The translations under genes were made by a program, and so were the position numbers. This document shows positions 27,801-38,600 of a stretch of DNA of 64,000 nt, piece by piece (position 1 is the stretch's first letter; every line of letters begins with the position of its first letter). Below the pieces are notes generated by a model. That model was not told the DNA's origin. It made no database searches and saw nothing but the letters and a program-made list of their open reading frames with translations. Location: positions 126,157,963-126,221,962 of the forward strand of contig NC_134277.1 in the NCBI RefSeq assembly GCF_949628215.1. The letters run 5' to 3'. The DNA is from Phalacrocorax aristotelis (lineage: Eukaryota > Chordata > Aves > Suliformes > Phalacrocoracidae).

Positions 27801-29061
27801 TTATCTGTTCCAAGTGACTGTAAAAAGCTAAGAAACTTAACACCAAGAGACCAGAGAAAAGTTCACGTTTACTAAAGCAAAAGTGGAAACAAAACCAACG
27901 ACAGCCAAAAAGGCCTCAAAGCATGGTTCTGGTCTGGTTGCAACCTCAAGCGCTAGGCACAGATTTAGGAGGCAAATAAGAGCAGAGGGAGGTGTACACT
28001 TCTGACAGAAAAGTAAATTCATTTCGCCCACGTCGGCAGTGATCCATAACATGACATGGCTGTTAGCTTATCTGCTGTCCCAAAGTCACAAGGGCTAAAA
28101 ACTCAGATATTGTTAACACTACATTCCTAAACCTCAAATTCTCAATCCCTTCTCCTTGTTCCTGGCTCAACCTGTAACTTCAGACAGGAAAGACAATTTA
28201 AAAAAATAAAAGCATTGCTAGCCTCAGCATCATAAACACATGCAGAATCGGCGCTACGAAATTACCTTTATCCTTAACCAGAGAGAGGATAATTCACAAT
28301 GGTTAGACTGGGTGGTCCCCCCCACACCCATATACTTACAAAGGCACAGTTTCACCTCGCCTGGCTTTGCTTACCCACGACCCAGCCCCATCCCCCCGCA
28401 ACCCAACACCCACGGCCACAAGCGTGAGGTGGCACTGCCACGAACTCAGCGAGAGGGGAAGGAGAGACGCCAGGCACTTTGTGCGAAAGGGTACTATCTC
28501 CCGCCGGCGGTTACAAAACGGAGCGGCGACACGTGTCTCTCCCCGCAAAGGGGCCGAGCCCCGGCGGCGCGGCAGGCGGGGGGTTCGCCGGTAACGAGCG
28601 GCCCCGGGAGGGAGGGCGGGGGGAGCGGCCGGTCCCGGTGCTGCCCGCCCGCCTCACGGGAGGGAGGCACCCACCTGCACGGCGGGGAAGGCGCCCTTCA
28701 GCAGGTAGAACATCCTGCGGTTGGAGAGGAGGTCGCCGCTCGTCAGCTGCTCCTCGGCCCCCTCCCGCGTCTTCCCCTTCGCCTTGGCGTTGAGGACGTT
28801 GCCCTCGCGGACCCGCTTCACCTCCTCCCCGCCCCTGACAGCGGCCAGGACGGACACGGCCAGCAGCTCCCGCAGGTCCACGGCGCCAGCTGGCGCGGAG
28901 CCGCGGGGGGTCTCGGGCCCGCCGGCCGCCGGCTCGCTCAACATGAAGAAGGCGAAGCGGCCGGCCAGGAAGCCGGAGTAGAGGTGATAGAGGACGCCCA
29001 GCCCCAGCAGACAGAACACGGCCATGCCGAGCGGCGAGAGGCGGATCCCCATGGGGGCCAT
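9620..29061 (-). CDS. BPNT2: Golgi-resident PAP phosphatase, five coding exons
   Basis: The joined exons 29061-28675, 14177-14018, 13278-13183, 11485-11324 and 9891-9620 give 1,077 nt, encoding 358 residues plus TAA; the human protein has 359. The family enzyme hydrolyses 3'-phosphoadenosine 5'-phosphate to AMP in the Golgi lumen, removing the by-product of sulfotransferases, and supports glycosaminoglycan sulfation and skeletal growth. Visible features are a short N-terminal cytosolic tail, one hydrophobic signal anchor at about residues 12-33 (type II topology), an inositol-monophosphatase fold with metal-binding Glu133, the WIDPLDAT motif at 171-178 and WDICAGNA at 298-305. All borders are GT/AG and the intron phases are 0, 1, 1, 1. 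The start ATG has a strong Kozak context (GCGGCCATGG). No frameshift or in-frame stop is seen, so the gene looks functional. Identification rests on close similarity to remembered mammalian IMPAD1/BPNT2 along its whole length. Confidence 0.96.
9892..11323 (-). other. BPNT2 intron 4
   Basis: A 1,432-nt phase-1 intron with GT/AG ends. AT-rich; nothing else was recognised inside. Confidence 0.9.
11324..11485 (-). CDS. BPNT2: BPNT2 coding exon 4 (residues 215-269)
   Basis: The acceptor is TCTTGTAG and the donor GTTTGG. The exon encodes [20 protein letters not shown], then [18 protein letters not shown] and IPAGGAG. Its 162 nt are in phase 1 on both sides. The close match to mammalian BPNT2 leaves little doubt. 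Confidence 0.95.
11486..13182 (-). other. BPNT2 intron 3
   Basis: A 1,697-nt phase-1 intron with GT/AG ends. AT-rich, with no recognised repeat or RNA gene. Confidence 0.9.
13183..13278 (-). CDS. BPNT2: BPNT2 coding exon 3 (residues 183-215)
   Basis: This 96-nt exon lies between acceptor CCCACAG and donor GTACCT. It encodes [20 protein letters not shown] followed by [12 protein letters not shown], a beta-strand core segment strongly conserved with the human protein. It is entered and left in phase 1, so skipping it would keep the reading frame. Confidence 0.93.
13279..14017 (-). other. BPNT2 intron 2
   Basis: A 739-nt phase-1 intron with GT/AG ends. Nothing further was recognised. Confidence 0.9.
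14018..14177 (-). CDS. BPNT2: BPNT2 coding exon 2 (residues 130-183)
   Basis: The acceptor CATAG ends at 14178 and the donor GTAGCT starts at 14017. The exon translates from INSEERVD through [12 protein letters not shown] and ends in phase 1. It carries the metal-binding Glu133 and the Asp-Pro-Leu-Asp motif (residues 173-176) of the inositol-monophosphatase superfamily, so it is essential for catalysis. It has no useful ORF start of its own and must be found by splicing. Confidence 0.94.
14521..15876 (+). mobile_element. CR1 non-LTR retrotransposon, 5'-truncated, with 3' end
   Basis: The copy encodes part of the CR1 ORF2 reverse transcriptase. A 265-codon frame at 14733-15530 shows [24 protein letters not shown] and the catalytic box FADDTKLGG, in the expected order. 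The upstream part (14521-14732) reads as CR1 with frame breaks. Around 15585 the sequence jumps from [11 protein letters not shown] to [10 protein letters not shown], implying an internal deletion within ORF2. The 3' end closes on ATTCTGTGATTCTGTGA at 15860-15876, the CR1 terminal repeat. It lies antisense to BPNT2 in intron 1, about 340 bp upstream of exon 2. It is too truncated to move by itself. Confidence 0.95.
18188..18206. repeat. C11T9 homopyrimidine tract
   Basis: Eleven C followed by about nine T on the plus strand. A simple low-complexity run inside BPNT2 intron 1. Confidence 0.9.
19869..20040 (+). mobile_element. CR1 3'-end fragment
   Basis: The last ~170 bp of a CR1 copy: the conserved stretch meaning 'RLEQVAQRG', then the GGTCCCTTCCAACCCAAAC block that precedes the CR1 tail. 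The end is degraded (ATTTCTAC), and no reverse-transcriptase part remains. It lies in BPNT2 intron 1, antisense to the gene. Confidence 0.85.
20291..21447 (+). mobile_element. CR1 retrotransposon, truncated and inactivated
   Basis: A second, more diverged CR1 copy. The frame at 20454-20981 contains [18 protein letters not shown] and the active-site box FADD, then a stop at 20981. CR1-like coding continues afterwards ([16 protein letters not shown]) with another stop, and a last frame at 21087-21434 covers the ORF2 C terminus. It ends in TTCCAACCATAATGATTCCA, a different tail from the 14.5-kb copy, so it probably belongs to another subfamily. Antisense to BPNT2 in intron 1. Confidence 0.93.
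22700..22800. repeat. AT-rich low-complexity block
   Basis: Almost purely A/T, with repeated ATAAAT and TATAAAA words. No function is evident; it lies in BPNT2 intron 1. Confidence 0.7.
27619..27650. repeat. A18 run followed by C7
   Basis: A plus-strand poly-A run, a short CACAACA linker and seven C. It could be a retroposon tail, but no element body is recognised next to it. Confidence 0.7.
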
Positions 29062-29650
29062 GGCCGCAGAGGCGGGAGGAGAGGCACGGCAGGGCGGGCA
29101 GGCGGGGGTGCCGGGCGCTCACCACAGCCCCATGGCGCCGCCAGGGCACACCGCTTCGCTCTGTCGGCGGGGCCGGCCGGGCTCCGCGCTCCCCGGCGGG
29201 CAGCGCCGTCTGTATCCGGGTCAGGCGGAGGCGGGGCCCGCACTGAGCATGTCCCGCCGCCCACCGACCCCTCGGCGGGCGCGGTGTTGCTCGGGGCCCT
29301 CTGCTGCTTGGTGTGGTCTGGTGGATGTCCCGGCAAGGTGCTGGAGCACCCCTGCATTTCTTGCCATGGGCACGCCTGATAGCGTGCACTGCTTTTCTTC
29401 TAAAATGTGCGGGTTTGAGGTTTTTGGTGGTTGTTTTTTTTTTGCTCCACCTAGGCAGCAGGTGCGAGGGGAGCGCGCACCCCCGGCTGCGGCGGGTCCG
29501 GTGGAGCCCCCGCTGCCCGCTCCCGGCAGCGGGGCCGCCTGCTGCCCGCGGGGGCTACCCTGGCGGGAGCCGGAGGCCGCTCGGCAGGCCGGGAGCGAGC
29601 TTCCCCTAGGAAGCTGCCGCTTCCATAAGTTGCCGTTTAATTTCTGAAGG
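28400..29650 (-). promoter_or_regulatory. CpG island promoter of BPNT2
   Basis: The stretch is dense in CpG and in G/C runs, in sharp contrast to the AT-rich DNA on both sides, and it covers exon 1 and its upstream side. The 5' UTR begins at 29062 and runs to higher coordinates. No TATA box is evident near the start; GC-box-like motifs are seen around 29223-29240. This fits a housekeeping-type promoter with dispersed starts. The exact transcription start cannot be read from sequence alone. A GC-rich hairpin (CCGCTGCC, loop, matching arm) lies near 29510-29535. Confidence 0.8.
28675..29061 (-). CDS. BPNT2: BPNT2 coding exon 1 (residues 1-129)
   Basis: The exon encodes the N terminus beginning [12 protein letters not shown], then the membrane anchor ([20 protein letters not shown]) and the start of the lumenal domain. 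It ends GCC-GTG-CAG followed by the donor GTGGGT at 28674-28669, in phase 0. The segment after the anchor, rich in Gly, Pro and Ala, is the part that varies most from mammalian orthologues, while [18 protein letters not shown] and KGKTREGAE are conserved. The exon is very GC-rich compared with the other four. Confidence 0.96.
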
Positions 29651-32600
29651 CTTGTTAACCGTGCTGAGGATCTCTCGGCGTTCATGTGTTGGCTAGGGAG
29701 CTTCTGGGCTCTTTGCTCCTTTGTGCCACAGCCTGCACGGTGGGGGCTCGGGGTTAAGGTTTCCTTACCTTCAGTAAAATGAACTGTTTTCTCAGCCAAG
29801 TGATGTGCTAAAGGCCTACCTGTCTTAATTTATACTTTCTCTTTGCACCTCAGTTGGTTTGTGGGAGTGTTAAACTGCATGTTTACGGCCAGAATGGACA
29901 TCTGCGGTGGAAACTAGGAAGAGTCACTGACTTCCACCCACCCCCTTCTCTTTTTTAATTTTCTCTAGTAGTTTTGAGTTAAGTTATATCAGAAACAAAA
30001 GGATGAAATTAATTCAGCATTGTTTGAATTAATTACATGTTCTCTTATGCAAGTGATAATCTTGTCTGTTGATACACATGTGCTAGAAAGAGACCTTGCT
30101 AATAGCTCTGGAGAGAAGGAATTACTAGGGATCATGTAATATAACTACATTCCTGGGATTTTGTGTTTTGCTGTTTTGTATTTTGTTTTGGGTTTGGGTT
30201 TTTTTTTTTAAGAAGTGTTAAACTTATGTAATCAAGAATGTGAAAACCAGGAAAGACCAAAATTAAGATTGTCCTTGCAAACTGAGGTTGCCTTATCATC
30301 TCTGCATCTCCATTTTAACAGCATCTTCAGTTACATGGTTACATACCAAGTGTCCTGCAGGATCTCTCTTTGAAATGTATGTATATGTGCAGGGCCTGCA
30401 ATGGAGAGGAAGGACTGTAGGAAGAGAAAGCATTGTGTTTGAAGTGGGATTCAAAAGAGTTGGGTTTTACTCTTAGCTATGCTGGGATTTAACTTTATAT
30501 GCTATTAGGCAACAACTAGAATGTCCATGTTTTCCAGTTTCCCATTCTCTTTAAGAGACAAGGTTTTTTCTATGCAGTTGCTTCCCTGCCAGAAAGGGGA
30601 CTTGGAAGGATACACCGATCACTTTCCGTAATATCGATTTCATGATTCAGCATTTCATATAGTAGTAATTAGTGGTAAGAAGCTATGCAGCCTTACCATC
30701 AGCAACACAGGGTTGGAAAAAGAGTAATTTTGTGTCTGTAATGAGCAATGAACTTAAGACTCACAACCAGGTGTGCTTGTAATGTGTCTCCTTTTAAAAA
30801 ATGCTGGGCCAAGTAGTCAGCAGCTGTGCTGCCTGATGCTATCAGTAACAGTTTATGTGTTCTGTAAACAGGAATTTTAAACTACTAGTGGAGGAAACCC
30901 AGGAGAAGGAAGAAACCTGCACCTTTCCGAACTGGTTTATCACTCAATGGAAAGAAAGTAAAATACTAGGCTTTCATCCCACTGAGGTTTGCAGAGACCT
31001 TACAGAGGCTTAGAAAAATGATGGATTTATTACTTGCTGCTAACATTTCTATGCCTAGTAAGTATTCTACTAAATATTAACAGTAATGTAAACTGTGAAA
31101 AGGACAGTGCACAGAGGGCTTGTTATTTCAGTGATACTCTATGTACCATCTGTGCCAGGTTTGAGAATAAGCAGTGTTTGTTACTGAATATAGTCACATA
31201 ACCTGTAGACAATATGCTGGACTCCTTTTTATCTGTAGTAATCTTATTCTGTAATGACTGATATAATTTTTTGAGGTCTCAGTCTGGCATCTCCCGTGCT
31301 GGTTTCCCAAGATCCCTAGGTCAGGTTTCTCATGTTTATCCAGGGTGCTGTTGACTTCAGCTGGGCTCCAGAACACGACAGAGGTCTTTGGAAAGTGCTC
31401 TTGCCAGGTGGTGCAAAGGGAATTTAGGCAAGGTTTTCTTTATGGCTTCAACCTGTAAGATGGGTTTCCAGAGACCAGATGTAGACACAAAATGTAAATA
31501 AACTTGAAAAGAAGAAGTCGCCTCGGTTCATTCCTAGCAAAAGGAGATTTATCCCTTTGCATGAGGGTTGAGGTAAAAATTTGAGATGTTCCTTTTGAAA
31601 ATATAAAATTATTCTTTTGTACAGTTTAACTAATTGTGGGCCAAATAATTTGATAGATCTGAAAAAAAATCAGCTTTGCCTGAATCAAACCGTGTTTTTA
31701 AACAAAAATACTTGTGTTCATGGCAGGAAAATTGCATCCATCTCTAATACTGAAGTGTTCCTTAAATGAATGAAAAATAAATGGTCATCCACCCTGGATG
31801 CAAACCTGATGTTATGTACATCTCTGGGAGCTATATCAGCTGCTACCTTAGGAGTCAGAGTCATTTGACCTTGAGAACCCAAACAACACACTGGTGTGCT
31901 AAAGTGATGTGCCTCTTTAGCCTCCCACAAACACAGTTGCTGTAGAAGGGCTTGGTAGAGCTTCTCGAATGGAGTGTAGTGTGCTGGGAGTGAAATGCAC
32001 TGCTTTCTGTTAGATTCATCTGGCAGAGGCTGCGAATGACAGAGTGGCAATGCAACATTGCTCTTTGTTCACCGTGACATGAGGCATGTGGTGGTGACTT
32101 TGGCAGAAGGGTTGCACTTGAGTTTGGGAAGTCAACAAACGCAGGGGCCACTTGCTGGTAGGGAAAAGGCATTAACAGAGGTGTCCTGAGCACCAGGTGG
32201 GGATCCCCAGGGAGCACAGTGAGGAAGGCTGTGTAGGTGCTGGCCTACACAGTACTTCCCATACCAGGGAGGTCAGGGCTGGAGGGACAGAGAGCGCCAT
32301 GGCCTTACAGAAAGCCCTGGTTTATGCTACAGCTATGTGGGGAGCATGCCTGAGCATAAGGAATTTGCTGTCTCTGGCTTGTAAAGTCTGTAGCAAGAGT
32401 GCAGAACCAAGCGAGCGTCTGTCCTTGTCTGTGCGGGCATGTTTTATTTTTTCAACAGTACTTTACCCTGTAGTCTATCGCCATAGCTGCTTTGCCAGCA
32501 TCAGTGCTGACTCATGTGGAAAAACAGGCGATGCCCGCATCTTCCACAGCTCCAGCCGTGTGAGCAGGTTAACAGGGCCCGTTGTCAGCAACAGAAGTGC

Positions 32601-35600
32601 TGTGTTGCTGGTTGTTTCTCTGTGACTCCTGCCTAACCCCAATGGTTTATGAAGCTACTCACAGGCAACCCCCCTGAGCATTTGGGTTTTGTGTCTGCAG
32701 CTGCAGTGTGTCTGGAAAAGACGGGGATTCCCTCAGGGTCAGAGCTGAGTTTGATCTGCAGCGCATAAAAAGAGATCTGCTGTGTCTATTCTGAGAGGCC
32801 AAGAAGGAGCAGGTGGTTGTTGGATGGGACCAAAGTACCTGAGGGGAACCTGCTGTGTAAGTGCCAGCACCAGCTGCAGACGCTTCACTTCCCTGTCAGA
32901 GCTGGGAAGGTATTCTGTGAGGGAGACCCGTACTTACTATTGAGGGTAAAGTCTTATAGTGTGGTGTAACTCCCTTGCACTGAGCATTTGATGGGTGCAG
33001 TGTGTGTATGGGGAACTATGAATAATCATTGTTGGGTTTTTATAATTGGGTTCTTCCTCCTTTCCCTCTCCTTGCTTTTCTTCTTATATTTCCTGTTCTT
33101 GCCTGGTAATTTTGCTTGTAACACCACCTCACCCAATCTTATCTGCAGCAGCAGATAAGCTTGCTCTTATATCCTGGCTGGCTCTGCAGGGCTGAGAGCC
33201 TCAGGTGGGTTGTGCAGAGATATATTGAACTTGAGGATAGTTTTAAAGGACTTTATTTAAATTAGCATGTAAAATAAAAGCAGAATACTACAAGGTGTTT
33301 GAAGCATGAAGGTGGACTAAACAGGACAAAGAAGATGGATGAATGTCTTTATTTTAGAGTTTATCCCAAACAGCGGTGCACTGAAGCTTCTGCCATGCTT
33401 TTTACTATCCACTGTTGCTCAACCAGTACATGAAGTGAGTGTTCAGAGGTTTGCATGGGAGAAATATGTAAAGCTCCAGCTGTAGGAGTGGCATGTGTAG
33501 TGTAGAAGGCAACAGTGAAGCAGTAAGATATGTACAGGAGGACTCTGTAGCTCCGCAGGACCTTGATTAGATGATTTCTGGTATCTGTTCACCTTCCCAG
33601 ACCAACTCTCTGTTCATTTGTACGAAACAAAAATTGTGTATTTGCCACATGACTTCCCATGGCTGCTTTATAAAAACCCACCACTGCTAAGAGCATGAAA
33701 AGCCACTTCTCCATTTCTTCTCAGTGCTACTGCAGTGTCCTCCCTGCCCTCACACTGCTGTGGATTCACCCTCTGAAGTAATATGTGTTCTTGGGGAAAT
33801 TTTGGAACTCACTCAGAGAGGTGGGCTGTGTGAAATCTTGCTCAATTTTATCTGGCATGGTCTGTTTGGAACAGACAGACTATACCTTTACCTCCATCTG
33901 TGGGCACTGGAGCTCAGTTTTTCATAGTTGGCATCAAAATGTCAACTAGTAGGACCCGTGCCAGAGTGTATGTGGTACAGGTTGAATAGGACAGTTGTTA
34001 AAAGCATGCGACCAGCTGCAGGATGGGTCTGGAGCATGGTGTTGTCATCAGGCCTGGGCACTGCTGGAGGTGAGACATCCTGGTTGTTGTGTTAGATCAC
34101 CCTGTTGGTTAAGTGCTGAAGAGAAGAAGGGAAAACAACTATGTTAGGAAAGGTCCCACAGAGAGAATTTATCTGGTCTTGATCCTGGATCTGTCTTTTG
34201 GTCCTGTAGGAACTGAAGAGTCCCTAGGTACCTGTAGCCCAGCTTTTCTCAGGGGTTTCCTGCCCATACTAGTGTGCTCCTTCACTATGGATGCTTCCTT
34301 TTCCTTAGCGGAGAAGAAATGTATCCGAATCCAAATATGGGAAGGGACCATAATCTGCAGTGCATGTGAGAATTACATCTGTATTCCTCATCAGGGTAGT
34401 ATCCAGCTCCTGGATCTTGCAGCTGGTCACACTGACAGAACTAGAGCTGTCATGGGCTGTTCAGAGCCCGCCTCCTGCATTGTTCCAGGTCCGCTTAGTG
34501 CTGATACTGAGACATTCAGCCAGCAGTGATGCAGCAAAGCTCCTCGCTGTCTGATTGCCAGGAGAGATTGCTTTGCCCTCCTGCCTGCTTGCTCCCATGA
34601 GCATCTCAGTGCACTGAGCTGCATCCAGGGAATGCTGCTTACAGCAAGTCTGCTTGATTCTGGCTTCGTGGCAATGCCAAGATTATTAAATGCTATACTT
34701 GTGATTCAGGAAAAAGCCTAAGGGAAAGCAGAAGAGCCCTGTCCAAGAGAGGGTATCCAAGGCGAAAGACAGATGCAAAGTGGCATGCAAAGTGTGACAG
34801 AGAGCAAGCAAGCTGGCTGGTGAAGCTCCAGGAAGAAAGAGCATGATCCAAGCCTGCATTTGTGGAAGAGCAGCCACAGCCAGCTGCTGTGAACTCAGGA
34901 GTCAAGGATTGGGAAGGGAATGAAGAGGGGCCTGAAAGGACCTGTGGGTGGTCTGGGGAATTCTGATATAGGCACCTGCTGCTTGATCTGATAGAATGCT
35001 AATTTGCCAAAATGTTTGGAAAAAAATTTAACAGACATGGTGTTTATAAATCAGATCAGCACTCATCTGACTGCAAAAGTTTTAGTGTGCTTCTTCAAGA
35101 ACTTATGCCATCTTACAGGTTCAGTCAAAACTGGTTTAGGATAATGGGAAAGGGTAGAGTTTTACTACATTGTTGAGTCACAGATCTGTTAATAGGCCGG
35201 TTAGGTACAGAGCTTACCAGCTATTTTGCAAAGGAAATATATCTCCAAGAAAATGAAAAAGTCTTTAAGAAGTGAAGTGTAGAAATGTCTTCTGAATAAG
35301 TAAGAAATTAAGAAGTTCAGAAGGGAAAAGACTGAATTTGTACAGAATCCTTAGAGGATTAGAAGAGCAAGCTTATCTGTAAAAGCTTATGGGGTACATA
35401 AAAAGAGGCCCTGTAGATACAACCTAAGCTATATGCTATGCAGAAGACTGTGACCACAGGAAATATGAGGAGGGAGATTTTTTTTATATATATATATTTG
35501 ATCTTGGTGCAAAAAGCTTAAGCACTTGTAACTTTGTTGGTTTTGGATGCTGTACAGAGAAATCCTTTTGTTTGGATTGTAAACAGCTTGAGAGTTAAAT

Positions 35601-38600
35601 GTGATTTCAGTGGTAACTGCACTCTAACCTTGTGGAGAATCTGAAGCACAGTGCACTGGCATTTCAGCTTAGGAAATCCCCAGCACTCCAGCACAGGCAA
35701 AGTGCATTGAAGCTGTACAGAGCAGTCTGAGAGAGGGTCTTAAAAGAATCAGGAAAAGTAGAAAAATCTGTTGGTGACAGTAAGGAAACTGCTGTGATGA
35801 AGAAAAAACAGTAGGGGAGACACTGAACTGCAGGAATATTAAGGGACTTAGTGGCAACTGCCAAGCACAACGTACACTTCAATCAAATAAATTACCTTAG
35901 CGTGGTATAAAGTTCAGGGGTCTAAGATAAAGAGATGGTATTAAATGACCCAATAGTCATTTCTGGTTTTAAATGCAAAATCTTCAAGTCTGTAAAGTGA
36001 GTAAAAGTGCTATCATGTTAGAACAGCATTTGCATGTGAATTGGGAATATCCATTAGAGTGAAATACCCATTCAGTTTATAAAGGAATAGATGACTATTT
36101 AAGAACAAGGCAGTGAAAAACCATATTTCACAGCTTCATGGAGAGTCTCCTTTGAAACTCCTTTATATATCACTGAGAGGTTTAATTGCTGATGGATTCT
36201 AACAGACTCTTCTAGAAAGGGTCGTGGTGGTAAAAGCCCCTCAGCTAGGCAGAACTTCATTTTAACACCGTGCTGGTTTGCAGAGGCACCTCTCAGAGCT
36301 GTCATGATAATTCACAGATTTCCTGTCCACCCAAAACAAGATAGCATATTCTCTGCTTCCAGCACTGCAGAAAGCTTCAGAAATGACACTGAATACTATC
36401 AATTGCTTAGTAGTTCAGTGGCAGTCACAGCTGAAGGGTTTTTGCTTCTCAGTTTCCACCCACGCCTGTTCGTTTCTGGCCCCACACTCCTCTTCTCCAA
36501 GTTGTACCAGCACAGCTGTTGATGGAGCTCTCCTGTAAACTGGGACAGTGAACTGAGCTAGAGTTAAAGCAGTTTTATGTCCCTGTGTGGTGCTGCCCAC
36601 CTGAGCTCTTTAACTTGCTGCAAGCCCCAGACTGCCTGCTCTTGCTGCAGTGTGCTGTCCCCAGCTGTGTGTTCCCGCCACCTCTGTGCAGGCTCATGTA
36701 AGTGAAGCCATGCAGGGAGCTAGGCCAGGGAACTCATCCATTTGAAAACTAACCTTGCAAAACAAACAGAAAGCATGGGGCATGGCACAGAGATTGTGTT
36801 ACGCTGTCTTTTGGATGGCAAAATCGATTTTTTTCCTGATTGAAGTTGCTATGTCCTGAGGAACTGGGTGTCATGCCATGGGCTGGGAGTGAGGGTCAAG
36901 GACACTTTAAGCCTCCTAAGTATTGTCTCTGAAGTCTTATGTTGTGAAACTGCCTCCTGTACTTCCTATCACAGCTTCAAAATAGCTTTGAAAAAGAGTG
37001 CTAATACCCTTAATGACTGTGCTCTTTGAACATCTAAGGTTACCTTAAAGGAAGTAATAAAACCTAGGTCTTCCCACAGTTAATCCATTTGAAGAAGACA
37101 GTCTTGAAGTCTAGGCTAGTTCAGCACTGCTGGCCTCAGTCCTCAAAATTAACATCTGGTTTCAGGACACTCGTGCTTCGCGCTTGATGAGAAACACCCA
37201 TGTGGCGAGTGCCTCCTGGTTGTGGGTACTCCTCTGCAGAGAAGGGGAAGAGGGTACTGTCCCAGGCCTCCCAGCAGACTTTGCCTAGGAATAGGAACTT
37301 TTTATGACAGGGTAATGTAATGGAATTTAGGGAAAATTTTGCTTTGAAAGTTCAGGAGCTTGGACAAACTCTGTTATTCCCCGAAGCGGCTCTCCAGTTT
37401 GTGGCAATGAGCAATCCTTGGGTCCTCTACTCTGGCCTTTTCTTTTTCCTTCCTTTTAAGCTTGCTTTACACTTCCACCTTCAGGGAAGTTTACTCTGTG
37501 ATACTGAGGTGCTGGCTTTATTTGGATAATGAATGTTGAAATAAAGAGAGTATTTTTACCTTTGATTGTGGAAGACACTATTGAAAAGTTTATGATTTTA
37601 TGGTAGTTTTTTCAAAATTATTCTCAACCCATAACTTTTAATACTTACAAACTTTTATAACCTATAACCTTTAACTGGCCAACAGTCTAGTTTTGGATTT
37701 AGAGGAAACTGAAATGGAGACCTTACCAGATTGTTTTGGGTGAACCCAGATGTTACTGATAATTACTCAATTTCACTGATCTTAGTAACCATTCATCATC
37801 CAATCAGTGATCTAGTAGTGAACATTACAGAACAATATCAAGCAACAGTATTAAGTGGAAGATGCTTTTTTTATATACATTTTTAGTCAAAAGCCGAGGA
37901 CAAATGTCTATCCTGTATAGATCAGTTAAAATTAAATTAATTTCTTAAGTAATTTACAATCTAGAGTTTCCACTAGTACAAAATGACATTAGATAAGTCT
38001 ATAGACAGGAATAATAGTGTAACAGTTAATATGTCATCTACTACTACTAAGGTTTATGGTTTTTATTCTGTAGACTGTTCTTAACCAAGTAATAAACTTC
38101 ATAGTCTTGGCTTTAATGAGAAGGTCATTAAGTGTAGGAATGTCAAACTAGCCCGCACGAAATTGCTTCCTTTGACTGCTGTATACCAGTCTGTTTACCT
38201 TGAAGTTTTGTGTGTCTAGAAACAATAGACAGCCAGCTGGCACTGCAATTTGATGGAAACTGCACACTGTATTTCCTTTGGCTCCTTTGAATATCTCATA
38301 TTTTCTGTCTTTACTCTGCTGCCTCCCGTGCATTTCTGCCAACTGGAAAGTAGCATCAGGGCTGTTGAGAACTAAATTTTATGTGAGAGGATCTTGTTTT
38401 TAAGAAGGGATTACCTTCCCATTGGAAAAGCGGATGAACCAATATTATTTAATTTCCATTCTTGTGCTCTGTGAAAATTAACAAGACAAATATTTGTGAG
38501 ATTATTTTGGGGGAGGCGATATTTCCACAGATACTGGCTTGCCAACTATTTGAGAAAATTTTGTTCTTTTCACTTTCATGTAAGCAACAATAACTTAAAT

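Larger units (their letters stand above)
14178..28674 (-). other. BPNT2 intron 1
   Basis: This 14,497-nt phase-0 intron is the largest in the gene. It holds CR1 pieces at about 14.5-15.9, 19.9-20.0 and 20.3-21.4 kb, a C11T9 tract at 18188, an AT-rich block at about 22.7-22.8 kb, and an A18 run followed by C7 near 27.6 kb. The rest is unannotated AT-rich sequence with only short chance ORFs. Confidence 0.9.

Noticed and set aside
28240..29379. Plus-strand 379-codon open frame across the CpG island
   Set aside because: It is antisense to BPNT2 exon 1 and its promoter; the Gly/Arg/Pro-rich composition is what GC-rich DNA gives in any frame.
28511..29389. Minus-strand 292-codon frame overlapping exon 1
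   Set aside because: Out of frame with the clearly conserved BPNT2 exon 1 and of low complexity.
29221..29799. Minus-strand 192-codon frame upstream of BPNT2
   Set aside because: CpG-island composition only; no recognisable domain.
32197..32625. Plus-strand 142-codon frame in intergenic DNA
   Set aside because: Unrecognised sequence with no splice structure; consistent with chance in a locally GC-richer segment.
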